From Paenibacillus sinopodophylli (GTDB taxonomy: Bacteria; Bacillota; Bacilli; Paenibacillales; Paenibacillaceae), in contig NZ_VDBO01000001.1 in the NCBI RefSeq assembly GCF_005930355.1, positions 1,905,135 through 1,969,134 on the forward strand: 64,000 nucleotides of DNA, given 5' to 3'. Shown one piece after another: positions 15,867 through 25,664 of the stretch. The translations under genes were made by a program, and so were the position numbers. The notes under the pieces are model-generated. The model was not told where the DNA came from. It did no database searches and worked only from the letters and a program-made list of their open reading frames with translations. The stretch's first letter is position 1. Every line of letters starts with the position of its first letter.

Positions 15867-18008
15867 TTAAGGATTCAGACTATTATTTGTAAGCTTATCG
15901 TTTTTCTTATGAAGCAGCTTTGCAGTATACAAGGTGTTATTCTCTATAACGTATGCAGGCGCTCCTGTACCTGCATACAAAGTGGCAATGCCAATGGCGG
16001 CTACGTTTGTTCGGATCGTATTCCCGCGTATGACTGCTTTGAGAACGTCATGCTTCTCATTGCGCTTCCAAATATCGTTGATGCGAATCACTTCTGTTTT
16101 ATTCGAGGTTAGTTGCTGCGCCGTAATATCATTGTTCTCCAATAGAACATTGCGAGCCGCTTGAATACTAATTGCCTGCGCGTTGCCTAATAGCTCGAAG
16201 CTTGAATTCTTGATCGTCACATCCAGCTTAGGATGCTCGCCGAGCAACAGGATATGCAGCGTCTCCGGCGATTGGAACGAGCAGCCATCAAATACATATT
16301 TGCCTGCTTGGGTCAGATTAATCGAGCCATACTTCCCATCGCTCGGCGCACCTTCGAATACGCAATTGTTGTATGTCGCTGGAGGCAGCGCCAAACCGTA
16401 ATCCGTGTTGTAGCCGATTACCTTCAGATTATCGAATACGGAGCCTTCAGCAGCACCTCCCGAAACGACGCGCAGCTTACCTTTTCCGTTAATCGTAACG
16501 TTCTTCAAGCGAATCGGCTTGCCCCATAGGGATAGACCTGAGTCGTTTTTGTCATTGTTGTTAATCGTTACATTCGAAACGCTAACCCCGAATGCTTTAT
16601 TCGAGCTTATCGCAAACATGGAGTCTGTAAATTCCATGCCGTCAATCTTAATGTTGGGACCATTAATCGTCGTATAGGAGTCATTCATTTTGTTATTGAT
16701 GAACGTTGCGTCATGAGCAGCGACAATACGCGTTCCGTCAAAATGGTTGTTTCTGATTGTCGCTCCAGTGAACGGATCTGAGATGGCAAGTCCGATGGCA
16801 CCTTTCGAGGCGAAATGATTGCCCTCCACAATAGCATTTCGGCCATCATATAGAATCAGATCGTAGGAAGCATTATCATAGAACTCGTTATTTCTAATCG
16901 TAATATCGCTGTTGCGATTGCCATTTTCACCGAAACCGCCCTCGAGATCAATACCAGACTGAGGCAGTGTCCCCTTCATATGATGGAGCTTATTATTTTC
17001 AATAAGTACGCGGTCTGCCCCGCCAACCGTAATGCCTTGTCTGCGGTTATAGGCGAACTCCGAATTTTTAACCACAACATCTTTACTGACGACACGGTTC
17101 CAGAACTCCAAGTATGCGCCTTTCTTGTTTGCTTGCTCGAATACGAGATGGAACTGAGTCGCCCCTTCAGGAATTTGAATAAGGTCCCTGACCTTTACTT
17201 TCTTAAGCTTTTTTAGAAAAGTTCCATTTGCCTTATAGAAGATAAGATCGAATGTATTCGGCAGCTTGACTGCATTGCTCAGTTCAAACTCCCTCTCGGC
17301 TTTGAAGATAGCGTGGGTAAGCGCAAGCGGCTTTCTCGTACGAACTTTTTTCGCGTTTGATATATTTTTACCCTTATCATCAATATCGCCGAAGATGAAA
17401 TGTCCTTCATACAGGTCCTGTATGAGCGTATCCTTGCCACCTAATATGAGGCCGTCTCCAGTGAAATTAATCGCCTTCACACCATCGATCATTACCTTGT
17501 TAGCCCCTTGAGTGAATATGCCATAACCGCCTTCATGCGTGCCAGGGGTATAGCTATGCTCTTTTTTGGAATAGTCATGCGTTTCCTTGTCTCCGATATA
17601 TGTTCCGCCTTTAAGAGTTACGTTGTGGATACCATATCCTACATACATGAGCGTATAGTTCTCTTTGGCGTTCGTTTCCTTCTTCAGCACTGCATCCATT
17701 GGGAGTTCAAACACCATATTGCTAACCATATTAATTTGGCTTTCTTTATCAATCAAATAAATGCCAGTGGGCAATGTCGTCGTTGTTTTCCCATTTTGAG
17801 CGGCCCATTGCAGTGCTTTGTTGATACCTTTAGTCGTTTCTACAGGATGCGTGCCATCGTTGTGAATACCGAATTTGACAAGCTCAATGACATAATAAGC
17901 TTGTGATTGTGAAGCTTGATTTAACTCGCTCGCAGCTACGAAACCATTAGGCTGCAGCACATACGAAATACTAAGCAGCAGTGTCACCAACAACTTTACA
18001 ATTTGCAA
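15867..18008 (-). CDS. Secreted right-handed parallel beta-helix protein (pectate-lyase-like fold)
   Basis: Start set to TTG at 18008, which has GAGGAGG six bases upstream; the longer frame from 18050 has no ribosome binding site. The signal peptide is residues 1-27 (LLVTLLLSISYVLQPNGFVAA). The mature part is a repetitive beta-helix with about 20 turns containing NN ladder motifs (NNEFYDNASYDLILYDGRNA, IRNNHFDGTRIVAAHD, LENNDITAQQL). The N-terminal portion (GIHNDGTHPVETTKGINKAL) is the start motif of Pectate_lyase_3/polygalacturonase-like proteins. Catalytic residues are not evident, so the substrate, probably a polysaccharide, is open. Between residues 230 and 330 an inserted segment (FELSNAVKLPNTFDLIFYKA) may be a separate beta-sandwich. 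Monocistronic, with its own terminator. Confidence 0.85.
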   Translation of the reverse strand: MQIVKLLVTLLLSISYVLQPNGFVAASELNQASQSQAYYVIELVKFGIHNDGTHPVETTKGINKALQWAAQNGKTTTTLPTGIYLIDKESQINMVSNMVFELPMDAVLKKETNAKENYTLMYVGYGIHNVTLKGGTYIGDKETHDYSKKEHSYTPGTHEGGYGIFTQGANKVMIDGVKAINFTGDGLILGGKDTLIQDLYEGHFIFGDIDDKGKNISNAKKVRTRKPLALTHAIFKAEREFELSNAVKLPNTFDLIFYKANGTFLKKLKKVKVRDLIQIPEGATQFHLVFEQANKKGAYLEFWNRVVSKDVVVKNSEFAYNRRQGITVGGADRVLIENNKLHHMKGTLPQSGIDLEGGFGENGNRNSDITIRNNEFYDNASYDLILYDGRNAIVEGNHFASKGAIGLAISDPFTGATIRNNHFDGTRIVAAHDATFINNKMNDSYTTINGPNIKIDGMEFTDSMFAISSNKAFGVSVSNVTINNNDKNDSGLSLWGKPIRLKNVTINGKGKLRVVSGGAAEGSVFDNLKVIGYNTDYGLALPPATYNNCVFEGAPSDGKYGSINLTQAGKYVFDGCSFQSPETLHILLLGEHPKLDVTIKNSSFELLGNAQAISIQAARNVLLENNDITAQQLTSNKTEVIRINDIWKRNEKHDVLKAVIRGNTIRTNVAAIGIATLYAGTGAPAYVIENNTLYTAKLLHKKNDKLTNNSLNP

Positions 18009-18212
18009 TACAAACCTCCTCGATTCTGCCCTTATCTGTCTCAAGAGCAATGAGCTGCCCTAGCTTTCTATTCAATATACCATTGATAGTATTCTTAATA
18101 AAGAACAGATACCCAATTAATGTTCGTTGCAGCAAAAATAGTTCTAATTTCCCAGGTAATAATGAGCGCATCTTTAAACAAAAACCGATTCAACTACTGC
18201 CTACGCTATTTA

Positions 18213-18256
18213 TAAAATAAAAATGGCTGAACAGGCGTAATGCCTGTTCAGCCATT
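18213..18256 (-). terminator. Terminator of the giant SLH protein gene
   Basis: Perfect 15-bp stem AATGGCTGAACAGGC/GCCTGTTCAGCCATT, followed on the minus strand by TTTTTATTTTAT. Confidence 0.92.
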
Positions 18257-18324
18257 CCAAAAATTAAATCCTAACCATCTGTGATCAACATCGCGTTGAT
18301 GGTACTGCCGCTTCTTATTCTTAG

Positions 18325-21300
18325 TTAAGCAGCCGGCTGTTTAAGAAGCTTGTCGGCTACTACAGCTGCCATTTCTCTTGTCACAGCTGACTTAGGATCA
18401 AAGTTACCGTTAGATCCTTGCATGAAGCCATTCGTGTAAACCGCATTGACATAGTCTTTCGCAGTCGTATGAATCGTAGATGCATCCTTGAAAGGAAGCG
18501 GTTCTGTGCTGCCTTTTAGCGAAAACGCTTTGGCAATCATAATCGCCATTTCCTGTCTGGTGACAGCTTGATTCGGTTTAAACGTGTCTGATGTAATGCC
18601 TTGAATAATACCAAGCTCTTTGGCGCGCATAATCGCTCCGAAATACCAAGCGCCAGACTGAACATCTTTGAACACTTGTGCTGAATTGTTCGCTGGTGTT
18701 TCTCCTAGCAAATTGACCAACAAGGTAGCAAACTCTGCTCTTGTCATCTGTTTCTTCGGATCAAAGCGCAGCTCTGTGCCGCTTACGCCGACCATCACTT
18801 TTGCGTCGAATACGCGGTATACCGCGTCATAAGCCCAAGCTGAGATCAGCTTATTGTCGACAAACAGCTGCTTCACACTAGTTAAAGAAGTATCTGCTGC
18901 AATATCATACAAAGATGGTTGAAGCTTGTTGAATCTGTCATACGCAACCAATGCGAGCAAAGCTTGCTCCGTTGCCATACTATCTGTTGTTTGCCCAATC
19001 ACATGAGCGAAGCCGCCATCCTCTTGACGGAAGCTGAGCAAACTTGTGAGAAGATCACCGTTTTTCTTCAAGAAGCTTGTTTCGAGCGGGCTAATACCAG
19101 CAGAAGTTAATGCGATAATGACTTGAGCAACGCTCTCGCTGTTTTCTTCGCCGTAAGACTTGAAGCCGCCACTTACTTGCTGCTCGGCAGAAATCCATTT
19201 CACAGCTTTATCGATTGCGCTCTTCACATTTTCTTGTGCTTGATATGGAGCAAGTGCACTGATCGCCATCGCTGTAATATCGATGTTGTCATCGCCCTTC
19301 GATGCCAATGGGAATGCGCCGCTTGTATTCTGTTGGCTAAGCAGCCAGTCTACGAGCTTCGCACGCGTCCATAGTGCATTTGCAGGCACTTCATATTTCC
19401 CACTATCCAGAGCTAGCAAGGCAAATATCGGTCCATTCGTACCTTGATTTGTCATGCTTGCATGATTATAAATGCTCTCGATCAAATTAAAGCCTGCAAA
19501 TTTAGTTGCATCTTCGCCTGCTGCACGAAGAGCAATGGCAATTCGCTCTGCATCTGTTACTTTGCGGAACTGGCCTTTGGATTCTTTCAATTGATTCTCC
19601 AATTGAACGAGATAGCTAGCAGGAACTTTGCTTCCTGATCTTAGCAAAGCAAGTGCTTCCCATTCGGAGAAGCTGCTGCTGAGCAAGATTTGTTTAGAAG
19701 CAGACTGTATCTCGCTCGTAACATCTGTATTGTTCGTAGCAATCTTGCTGCGGTCTACAACGGCATATTTCGTGAAATGTGTTGTTTTCCCCGTTATCGT
19801 GCCATCTTTCAAATTAAGCACGGCTGGAATGGGAATCCATTGGCCGGTTTTCTCATTCAACCAAACAATCGTTAGATCATTTGGATTTGTCGTTTGTACA
19901 GGTACTTTAAATTGAATGTACACCGGGCTCTGGAAAGCATTTCCGCCATTCGTAAATTCAAATACAGCGGAAACGAGCTCACTGCGTTTAATCGATAATT
20001 GTTCAATATTAATCGTTGTTTGATTTTTTAACGCTCCCGCTGGCACTACCAGTTTCACTTTGGAATCTGCGTCTTGAATGACCGTTTCGCTATTCGGTGC
20101 TCCGCTTTGACTAAGTTTGATTATGGACTTATTCAATAGCTTGATCAGCTCCGCAATCTCCGTCGCCGTCATTGGTGTACTTGCGTTAATTGTATTTGTT
20201 GCTTGACCTGTTTTTCCAATCGGGTTCGTATTGTTTGCAGGTAATGCTATTTTATCAAGTTCATTGCTCACATCCTGTGGAACTGCACCAGACACCGCCG
20301 GAAGCGTAGTGCCCGTGTTCCCTCCAGAAGGAGGAGTACTTACTCCATCAGTCGTATAGCTCCATGCGACCACATCATTCGGCTGTAAAGTATAGCTTCC
20401 TGCACTGTAATTCGGAAATACACCATTTACGCTGTATAACCATCCGCTTAGAGGACCACGATCGAATTCAGCAAGTCCATCAATTTCTTCCACATACAAC
20501 GTGCTTCCTGTACCGCGAGACTTAACTGATGCACCTAATTCACGTTTAAGAACAGAGAATGGCGTATCGCCAGGCTGCAGCTGAACCGATTTCGATGGAA
20601 CAATTGTTCCTTTCTGACTATCACCTTTTACACTAATCGTTACAGACTGAGTTGGGGTAACTGGAGCAGACTGTACCATTATCGAGAATGATTGACGGAC
20701 AACGCTAGGCGCTTCATCCGTATTGTATTGCGTAATAACGCCGCTTTGTGTACCTGTTGTTGCAAGTCCATCGTTAAAGACGGCTTTTCCAGTTGCATTA
20801 GTTATGGCCGATTTGCTGCCGAAAGCAACCTTTGCCCCTACTACCGGCGTAATAATAGCTTCGTTCGCAGTCCAATCCCATGTTTCTTTGGTAACCAATA
20901 CCGAGAAATCCTGACCTACTATCGGATTTGCCGGGCTAACGACAACCTCACTTACCAGTTGCGTGTTGAAATCCCCGTAATAAACCAATACATGATCTGT
21001 AGATTGAAGCTCGAATTCTCCCGCTCCAACTGGTGGAATAATCCATTGACCATCCCGTTTTATTGCAAAGTTCCAACCGTCATATCCACCATAAATTCCG
21101 TTTGCAATATGATCTATAGAATCAATAGCGAGACCAAAGGAGTAACTTTTAACACCAAACTGTTTTCCAGTAGACCCTGTGAATCGTTGCAGAGCATCAA
21201 GTGCTGTCACACCTTGAATGCTGCCTTCACTGACAAGACCTTGCGGGCCCTCTACTGTAATGACCGCATCTACCAAACCATTGCCTACAGAAGATGCTTC

Positions 21301-24300
21301 TTCTTTATTTTTTGCATATTTCCATATAACGACATCATTTGGTTCAAGTTTATATTCTGCTGCACTGTAATTACCAATTACTCCGTTAACGAAGTAATTC
21401 CAGCCACTTAATGGTCCAAGATCCAGCTCAGAAAGACCGTCAATCGCCGAAACGGACAATGCAGATCCTGTACCGATTGAGATGACCTTATCTCCTAATT
21501 CACGTTTAAGAATGCTGAATGCCGTTTCATTTTCTTGAATTTTATACGTTTTTGAGCTTAAAATGGTACCTTTCTCGTCATCGCCTACTACTTTTAGCGT
21601 TACAAAACGGCTAATCTCATTTGGATCAGCTGGAAGTACAGTTAGTTCAAACGCTTGACGAACAACGCTAGGTGCTCCATCTGTAGTATATTGTGTAATA
21701 ACACCGATTTGTGTACCGGCTGTTGCAAGCCCTCCATAGAAGACAGCTTCTCCATCCGTATTGGTTATGGCCGTTTTGCTGCCAAATGCAATTTTCGCTC
21801 CAACTGCTGGCGTAATAATCGCTTCGTTGTTAGTCCAATCCCACGTTTCCTTGGTTACCAGTACCGATAAATCCTTACCTACTTTAGGATCTGCCGAACT
21901 AACTGCAACCTCACTTACCAGTTGCGTGTTGAAATCCCCGTAATAAACCAATACATGATCTGTAGATTGAAGCTCGAATTCTCCAGCTCCAACTGGTGGA
22001 TAAATCCATTGACCGTCTCGATTTATTGCATAATTCCAACCGTCATATCCACCATAAATTCCGGATGAAATATAATCTATGGAATCTAACGCTAGTCCAA
22101 AGGAGAAACTCTTAACAGCAAACTGCTTCCCTTCATTTTCTGTGAAGCGTTGCAGAGCATCAAGTGCTGTCACACCTTGAATGCTACCTTCGCTAATAAC
22201 TCCTTGTGGACCCTCTATGGCAAGTGAAACGTCAGTTACACCGGTATCTATTTCTATTTCTTTTGTATAATCTAATGTATAAATCCATGTCACGACGTCA
22301 TTAGGCTGTAGCGTGTAAGCGCCAGCGCCCACATCTAGAAGAACACCGTTTACTGCTACAAGCCAGCCGCTATTATCTCCGCGATCAAATGCAGCAAGCC
22401 CATCAATGGATGAGACATACACAGAAGCTCCCGTTCCACTTGATAAAACCTTATCTCCTAATTCTCGTTTCAAAATGCTAAATGCTGTATCATGTTCAAA
22501 ACGTTTATAGGTTTTGGAGTTTACTATCATGCCTTTCTCGTCATCGCCAACTACTTTCAGCGTAACAAATGTATCGACAGCCGTTGGATCCGCTGGTGCT
22601 ATCGTTACATTAAATTTATGCCTGACTATGCTAGGCGCACCGTCAGCAACATATTTCGTAACGACGCCGCTCTGTATACCAACTGAGGTCAATCCGCCAT
22701 AGAAAACGGCTTCCCCATCCGCATTTGTTGTGGCCGTTTTGTTCCCAAAAGCAACCGATGCTCCTGCGACCGGAGTTTTGACTACTTGATTCGTGTTCCA
22801 ATCCAGTGTTTCCTTATTGACTTGAATCGTAAAATCTTGGCCTACTCTTGGTTCTGACGGGCTAACGACAACCGTATTTACATACTGTGTATTGAAGTCA
22901 CCGTAATAAACAAGAAGATGATCAGCTGGCAGGAGCTCAAATTCAGCAATGCCTATTGCAGGATAAATCCATTCACCGCCGCGTTTGACAGCATATTGCC
23001 ATCCATCATAGCCGCCGTAAGTGGCTTCACTAATGCCCTCGACTGTTTTCAAATATTTCCCATATGAAGAATCTGCAATTTGCAACGTAACATTGTTCTC
23101 ATCTGCAAAAAGCTCCAATGCATCCAAAGCAAATGCGCCTTTTGTATGACCTTCTGCAATTAAGGCTTGAGGACCTTCAATATTGATGGTGATATCAGAT
23201 GGAAATTGTACACCTGGCATCGTTTTTCCAGCAAATTGATAGAGCTTCTGGTCATCTACGAACAAACGATAAGCAACGAGTGCTTGCAGAGCCTGTTCAG
23301 TAGCAAGGCCATTGCTTGTGCCAGGCAGCAAGTGAGCAAATCCACCATCAGTTTGTGCAAAGCTAAACAGCTTATCAAGCAGGTTTATACCGTTTTTTGT
23401 ATAAGCAGCACTTGTGGGATCAATACCGAATGCGGAAAGCCCAATAATGGCCTGCGATACACTTTCACTGCTTTCGCCGCCATAACCGCCATGAGGTTGT
23501 TGGTTAAGAGTGAGCCATGCTACTGCTTTCTCGCCAGCCGTTTTCACAGTGGCTTGATCCTTGTAAGGTGCCAGTGCAATTAGCGTCATCGCTGTTAAAT
23601 CGGCATCACTTGATCCGCTTAACGAAAAGCCTCCATCTGACTTCTGGGATTGGAGGATGTTCTCCAACAGCTTATCGCGAGTCCATTCAGCATCAGCTGG
23701 AACCTGGTATGCAAGAGAATCTAATGCAATGAGGCTGTATACAGGCCCATTGACACCTTGATTCGTCATTCTTGCATTGTTGTAAATTTTCTCAATGAAA
23801 TTATAGCCTTCGAAGCTTGTGGCATCGTAGCCGAGTGCAGAGATCGCAATCGCATAACGAGCATAATCGGTAACTCTGGTAAATGTACCATTTGCGTTTT
23901 TCAAGTCTGTTACTAGCTGATTATAGTAAAGGGCTGGCACCTTTTTACGAGCTTGGGCCATTCCGACAGCCTGCCACTCCGATGCAACACCTTGACTCTT
24001 GATATAGTTTGTTGTTTTCTCTACAGCAACATCTACTTTATCAGTGCTTTTAAGAATAGATAAATAGTAAATTTTCGGCTCACTGGTTCCTGTTTGGGCA
24101 ATGACCCTCACAAGACGAGGCTCCTTCGCACTTAGGGTTATCTCTTTATTTATTTGAGTATTTGCTGCTCCTCTAGTGTCGTTAACAAATATTTGATCAA
24201 TTGTCTGATCTGCATTTGCTGTTATTTTGATCGAATCTGCATCTACCTGAATATCTTGATATACATAGACGCTGTCCTGTATCGATACCGTTTTTGAGCC

Positions 24301-25302
24301 TGAACCGCTTTTAACACCAGTTAGCGTGATAGAGCTTAAGCTTGGTGTTTGACCAACCGTGTTATCTGATTCATGCATTTGTAAAGATGTAACCTCTGGA
24401 CTAACTTCACCCAACGCACCGCCGTCTATTTGAACAGCTGTATGTACTTTAATAAAGTCTACAGAATCCAGATTAGCTGGTAGGCCATCCTCATCAACAG
24501 CCCAGCTAATATCTATGCCTTCACCCTTTGCAGGGGCAGCAATGTATGGATTCCCAGCAATATTGTAAGGAGCAGAACCATTAGAATGTACATCCGTATA
24601 TCCGAATGCTGTTTTTCGTTTAGTAATTTTCACGCCTGAATACGTATGAGTTACATTATTTAATGGCGTAATTGAGAGTGGATAGTTTGCTGGAATTGGA
24701 TAATAGGCATGCTTATTATATATGTTCGTTTTAATTTCGCCTGTTCCTCCGTAGTTATCCACCCAAGGAATATTCACACCATTAGCAACGGTAAATTCCG
24801 GATCTGGGTTCGTATACGTTACTGTATAATCCCAGATGGTCGAGTCCTCATAATGCTCAGAGCCAGCGATATTGTACCATTTGCCTGGCTTTCCGGTACC
24901 ATCATCTTGAGCCACTGCAATACCGCCAGGCTCCTCGGAATTATTGAATGCATTACCGTATAAAGTAAAATCCACCCCATAAGGATGATTATTGTCGTTT
25001 AGCACGGAAGAATCAGTTTTGATTATAATACTCCCGCCAAAACCGCCAAGGGATATGCCATCTGACAAACTCGTATTATCCCAAGTCAGGTTAAGATCAT
25101 TTATTCCACCGAAACCAGTCGTATTGGCAAACTGTCCTGGTGCCGGCAACGCATGATAGATCGTAAACGGACCTAACTTAGGATTCGCGTCAGACGCTGC
25201 TGCAGCCTGCGATGGCAGAAAAGCGGAGCTCGCTGCCGAAATAAATAAGGTTAAGCTCAAAACCAAAGCCAACCACTTTCGAGAAAAATGTTGCTTTCTC
25301 AT
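18325..25302 (-). CDS. Giant S-layer-anchored protein with transcobalamin-like modules (candidate B12 binder)
   Basis: 2325 residues; ATG at 25302 with AGAGGG. Approximate layout: 1-37 signal peptide; 38-310 unrecognised surface domain (DLNLTWDNTSLSDGISLGGF); 320-420 cadherin-like beta domain; 424-695 alpha/alpha toroid of the prenyltransferase/squalene-cyclase type (SQKSDGGFSLSGSSDADLTA, QTDGGFAHLLPGTSNG). Then three units of about 320 residues (712-1650), each with one DUF4430-like module (ALDAL, YGGYDGW), an Ig-like spacer and a second DUF4430 module (FSILKRELG, SGWL, LQPNDVV). A linker and a ZU5-like beta domain (1700-1850) precede a second toroid (1860-2132) and three SLH domains (2140-2325) that bind the secondary wall polymer. 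Toroid plus DUF4430 is the domain pair of intrinsic factor and transcobalamin. With a cobalamin riboswitch upstream, a role in B12 capture at the cell surface is the best inference. Confidence 0.9.
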   Translation of the reverse strand: MRKQHFSRKWLALVLSLTLFISAASSAFLPSQAAAASDANPKLGPFTIYHALPAPGQFANTTGFGGINDLNLTWDNTSLSDGISLGGFGGSIIIKTDSSVLNDNNHPYGVDFTLYGNAFNNSEEPGGIAVAQDDGTGKPGKWYNIAGSEHYEDSTIWDYTVTYTNPDPEFTVANGVNIPWVDNYGGTGEIKTNIYNKHAYYPIPANYPLSITPLNNVTHTYSGVKITKRKTAFGYTDVHSNGSAPYNIAGNPYIAAPAKGEGIDISWAVDEDGLPANLDSVDFIKVHTAVQIDGGALGEVSPEVTSLQMHESDNTVGQTPSLSSITLTGVKSGSGSKTVSIQDSVYVYQDIQVDADSIKITANADQTIDQIFVNDTRGAANTQINKEITLSAKEPRLVRVIAQTGTSEPKIYYLSILKSTDKVDVAVEKTTNYIKSQGVASEWQAVGMAQARKKVPALYYNQLVTDLKNANGTFTRVTDYARYAIAISALGYDATSFEGYNFIEKIYNNARMTNQGVNGPVYSLIALDSLAYQVPADAEWTRDKLLENILQSQKSDGGFSLSGSSDADLTAMTLIALAPYKDQATVKTAGEKAVAWLTLNQQPHGGYGGESSESVSQAIIGLSAFGIDPTSAAYTKNGINLLDKLFSFAQTDGGFAHLLPGTSNGLATEQALQALVAYRLFVDDQKLYQFAGKTMPGVQFPSDITINIEGPQALIAEGHTKGAFALDALELFADENNVTLQIADSSYGKYLKTVEGISEATYGGYDGWQYAVKRGGEWIYPAIGIAEFELLPADHLLVYYGDFNTQYVNTVVVSPSEPRVGQDFTIQVNKETLDWNTNQVVKTPVAGASVAFGNKTATTNADGEAVFYGGLTSVGIQSGVVTKYVADGAPSIVRHKFNVTIAPADPTAVDTFVTLKVVGDDEKGMIVNSKTYKRFEHDTAFSILKRELGDKVLSSGTGASVYVSSIDGLAAFDRGDNSGWLVAVNGVLLDVGAGAYTLQPNDVVTWIYTLDYTKEIEIDTGVTDVSLAIEGPQGVISEGSIQGVTALDALQRFTENEGKQFAVKSFSFGLALDSIDYISSGIYGGYDGWNYAINRDGQWIYPPVGAGEFELQSTDHVLVYYGDFNTQLVSEVAVSSADPKVGKDLSVLVTKETWDWTNNEAIITPAVGAKIAFGSKTAITNTDGEAVFYGGLATAGTQIGVITQYTTDGAPSVVRQAFELTVLPADPNEISRFVTLKVVGDDEKGTILSSKTYKIQENETAFSILKRELGDKVISIGTGSALSVSAIDGLSELDLGPLSGWNYFVNGVIGNYSAAEYKLEPNDVVIWKYAKNKEEASSVGNGLVDAVITVEGPQGLVSEGSIQGVTALDALQRFTGSTGKQFGVKSYSFGLAIDSIDHIANGIYGGYDGWNFAIKRDGQWIIPPVGAGEFELQSTDHVLVYYGDFNTQLVSEVVVSPANPIVGQDFSVLVTKETWDWTANEAIITPVVGAKVAFGSKSAITNATGKAVFNDGLATTGTQSGVITQYNTDEAPSVVRQSFSIMVQSAPVTPTQSVTISVKGDSQKGTIVPSKSVQLQPGDTPFSVLKRELGASVKSRGTGSTLYVEEIDGLAEFDRGPLSGWLYSVNGVFPNYSAGSYTLQPNDVVAWSYTTDGVSTPPSGGNTGTTLPAVSGAVPQDVSNELDKIALPANNTNPIGKTGQATNTINASTPMTATEIAELIKLLNKSIIKLSQSGAPNSETVIQDADSKVKLVVPAGALKNQTTINIEQLSIKRSELVSAVFEFTNGGNAFQSPVYIQFKVPVQTTNPNDLTIVWLNEKTGQWIPIPAVLNLKDGTITGKTTHFTKYAVVDRSKIATNNTDVTSEIQSASKQILLSSSFSEWEALALLRSGSKVPASYLVQLENQLKESKGQFRKVTDAERIAIALRAAGEDATKFAGFNLIESIYNHASMTNQGTNGPIFALLALDSGKYEVPANALWTRAKLVDWLLSQQNTSGAFPLASKGDDNIDITAMAISALAPYQAQENVKSAIDKAVKWISAEQQVSGGFKSYGEENSESVAQVIIALTSAGISPLETSFLKKNGDLLTSLLSFRQEDGGFAHVIGQTTDSMATEQALLALVAYDRFNKLQPSLYDIAADTSLTSVKQLFVDNKLISAWAYDAVYRVFDAKVMVGVSGTELRFDPKKQMTRAEFATLLVNLLGETPANNSAQVFKDVQSGAWYFGAIMRAKELGIIQGITSDTFKPNQAVTRQEMAIMIAKAFSLKGSTEPLPFKDASTIHTTAKDYVNAVYTNGFMQGSNGNFDPKSAVTREMAAVVADKLLKQPAA
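20340..23180 (-). repeat. Three tandem coding repeats of about 963 bp in the SLH protein gene
   Basis: The segment CTTACCAGTTGCGTGTTGAA occurs at about 20951 and again at about 21914, with long identical flanks. A more diverged copy of the same block lies near 22880. Each unit encodes DUF4430, Ig-like spacer and second DUF4430. Units 2 and 3 are much closer to each other than to unit 1, which points to a late duplication. Confidence 0.85.
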
Positions 25303-25343
25303 TATTAACCCTCTTTCTCCTATAAATTATGTTCCAACAAATA

Positions 25344-25368
25344 AAAGCCGCCCTTGGGGGACGGCTTT
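25344..25368 (-). terminator. Attenuator between cobalamin riboswitch and SLH protein gene
   Basis: On the minus strand AAAGCCGtCCC/GGGCGGCTTT (one bulge) is followed by TATTTGTT. It lies about 125 bases after the riboswitch aptamer and 40 bases before the start codon. This fits a transcription-termination expression platform: cobalamin-bound RNA lets the hairpin form and the gene is off. A second small hairpin (CATGCTT/AAGCATG, 25376-25392) lies between the two. Confidence 0.7.
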
Positions 25369-25494
25369 CAATAAACATGCTTACAAGCATGCGAACACAC
25401 AAACAATCAGCATTCAGACGTAACAATTACGTTCAAATGGCTCATTCTACTGTTTCTTGTTCTCACCACCCGAAGAACTCGAAACGAAGAAATT

Positions 25495-25664
25495 GGCAGG
25501 TCTCCTGGCTTATGATTCATTGGTGTTCGCCGCCTTCCCAGATTCGAATGTATCCAGTGGCTTATTACACGAAAACCTCATCATTTACAGTGGCGGGACC
25601 GCGACGGGCTTGCACCGTTCTTCCCTATTAAGTTCTATTCCTTCTTTCGAAGAAAAGAACACCA
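25495..25664 (-). promoter_or_regulatory. Cobalamin (AdoCbl-type) riboswitch
   Basis: The minus strand carries the conserved blocks in the right order: AGGGAAGAACGGTGCAAGCC, GCGGTCCCGCCACTGTAAAT, AAGCCACTGGATAC, TCTGGGAAGGCG and the B12-box end AAGCCAGGAGACCTGCC. An outer helix can form between TTGGTGTTC (start) and GAACACCAA (near the end). This is a cobalamin aptamer of the classic type found upstream of B12 synthesis, transport and B12-independent isozyme genes. The first gene downstream is the SLH/DUF4430 protein; nothing else intervenes. A candidate promoter further upstream is TTGTTG-18-TATAGA near 25725-25755. Confidence 0.95.

Noticed and set aside
20692..21411. 239-codon plus-strand frame
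   Set aside because: Antisense shadow of the DUF4430 repeats; Cys-rich, no ribosome binding site, no family.
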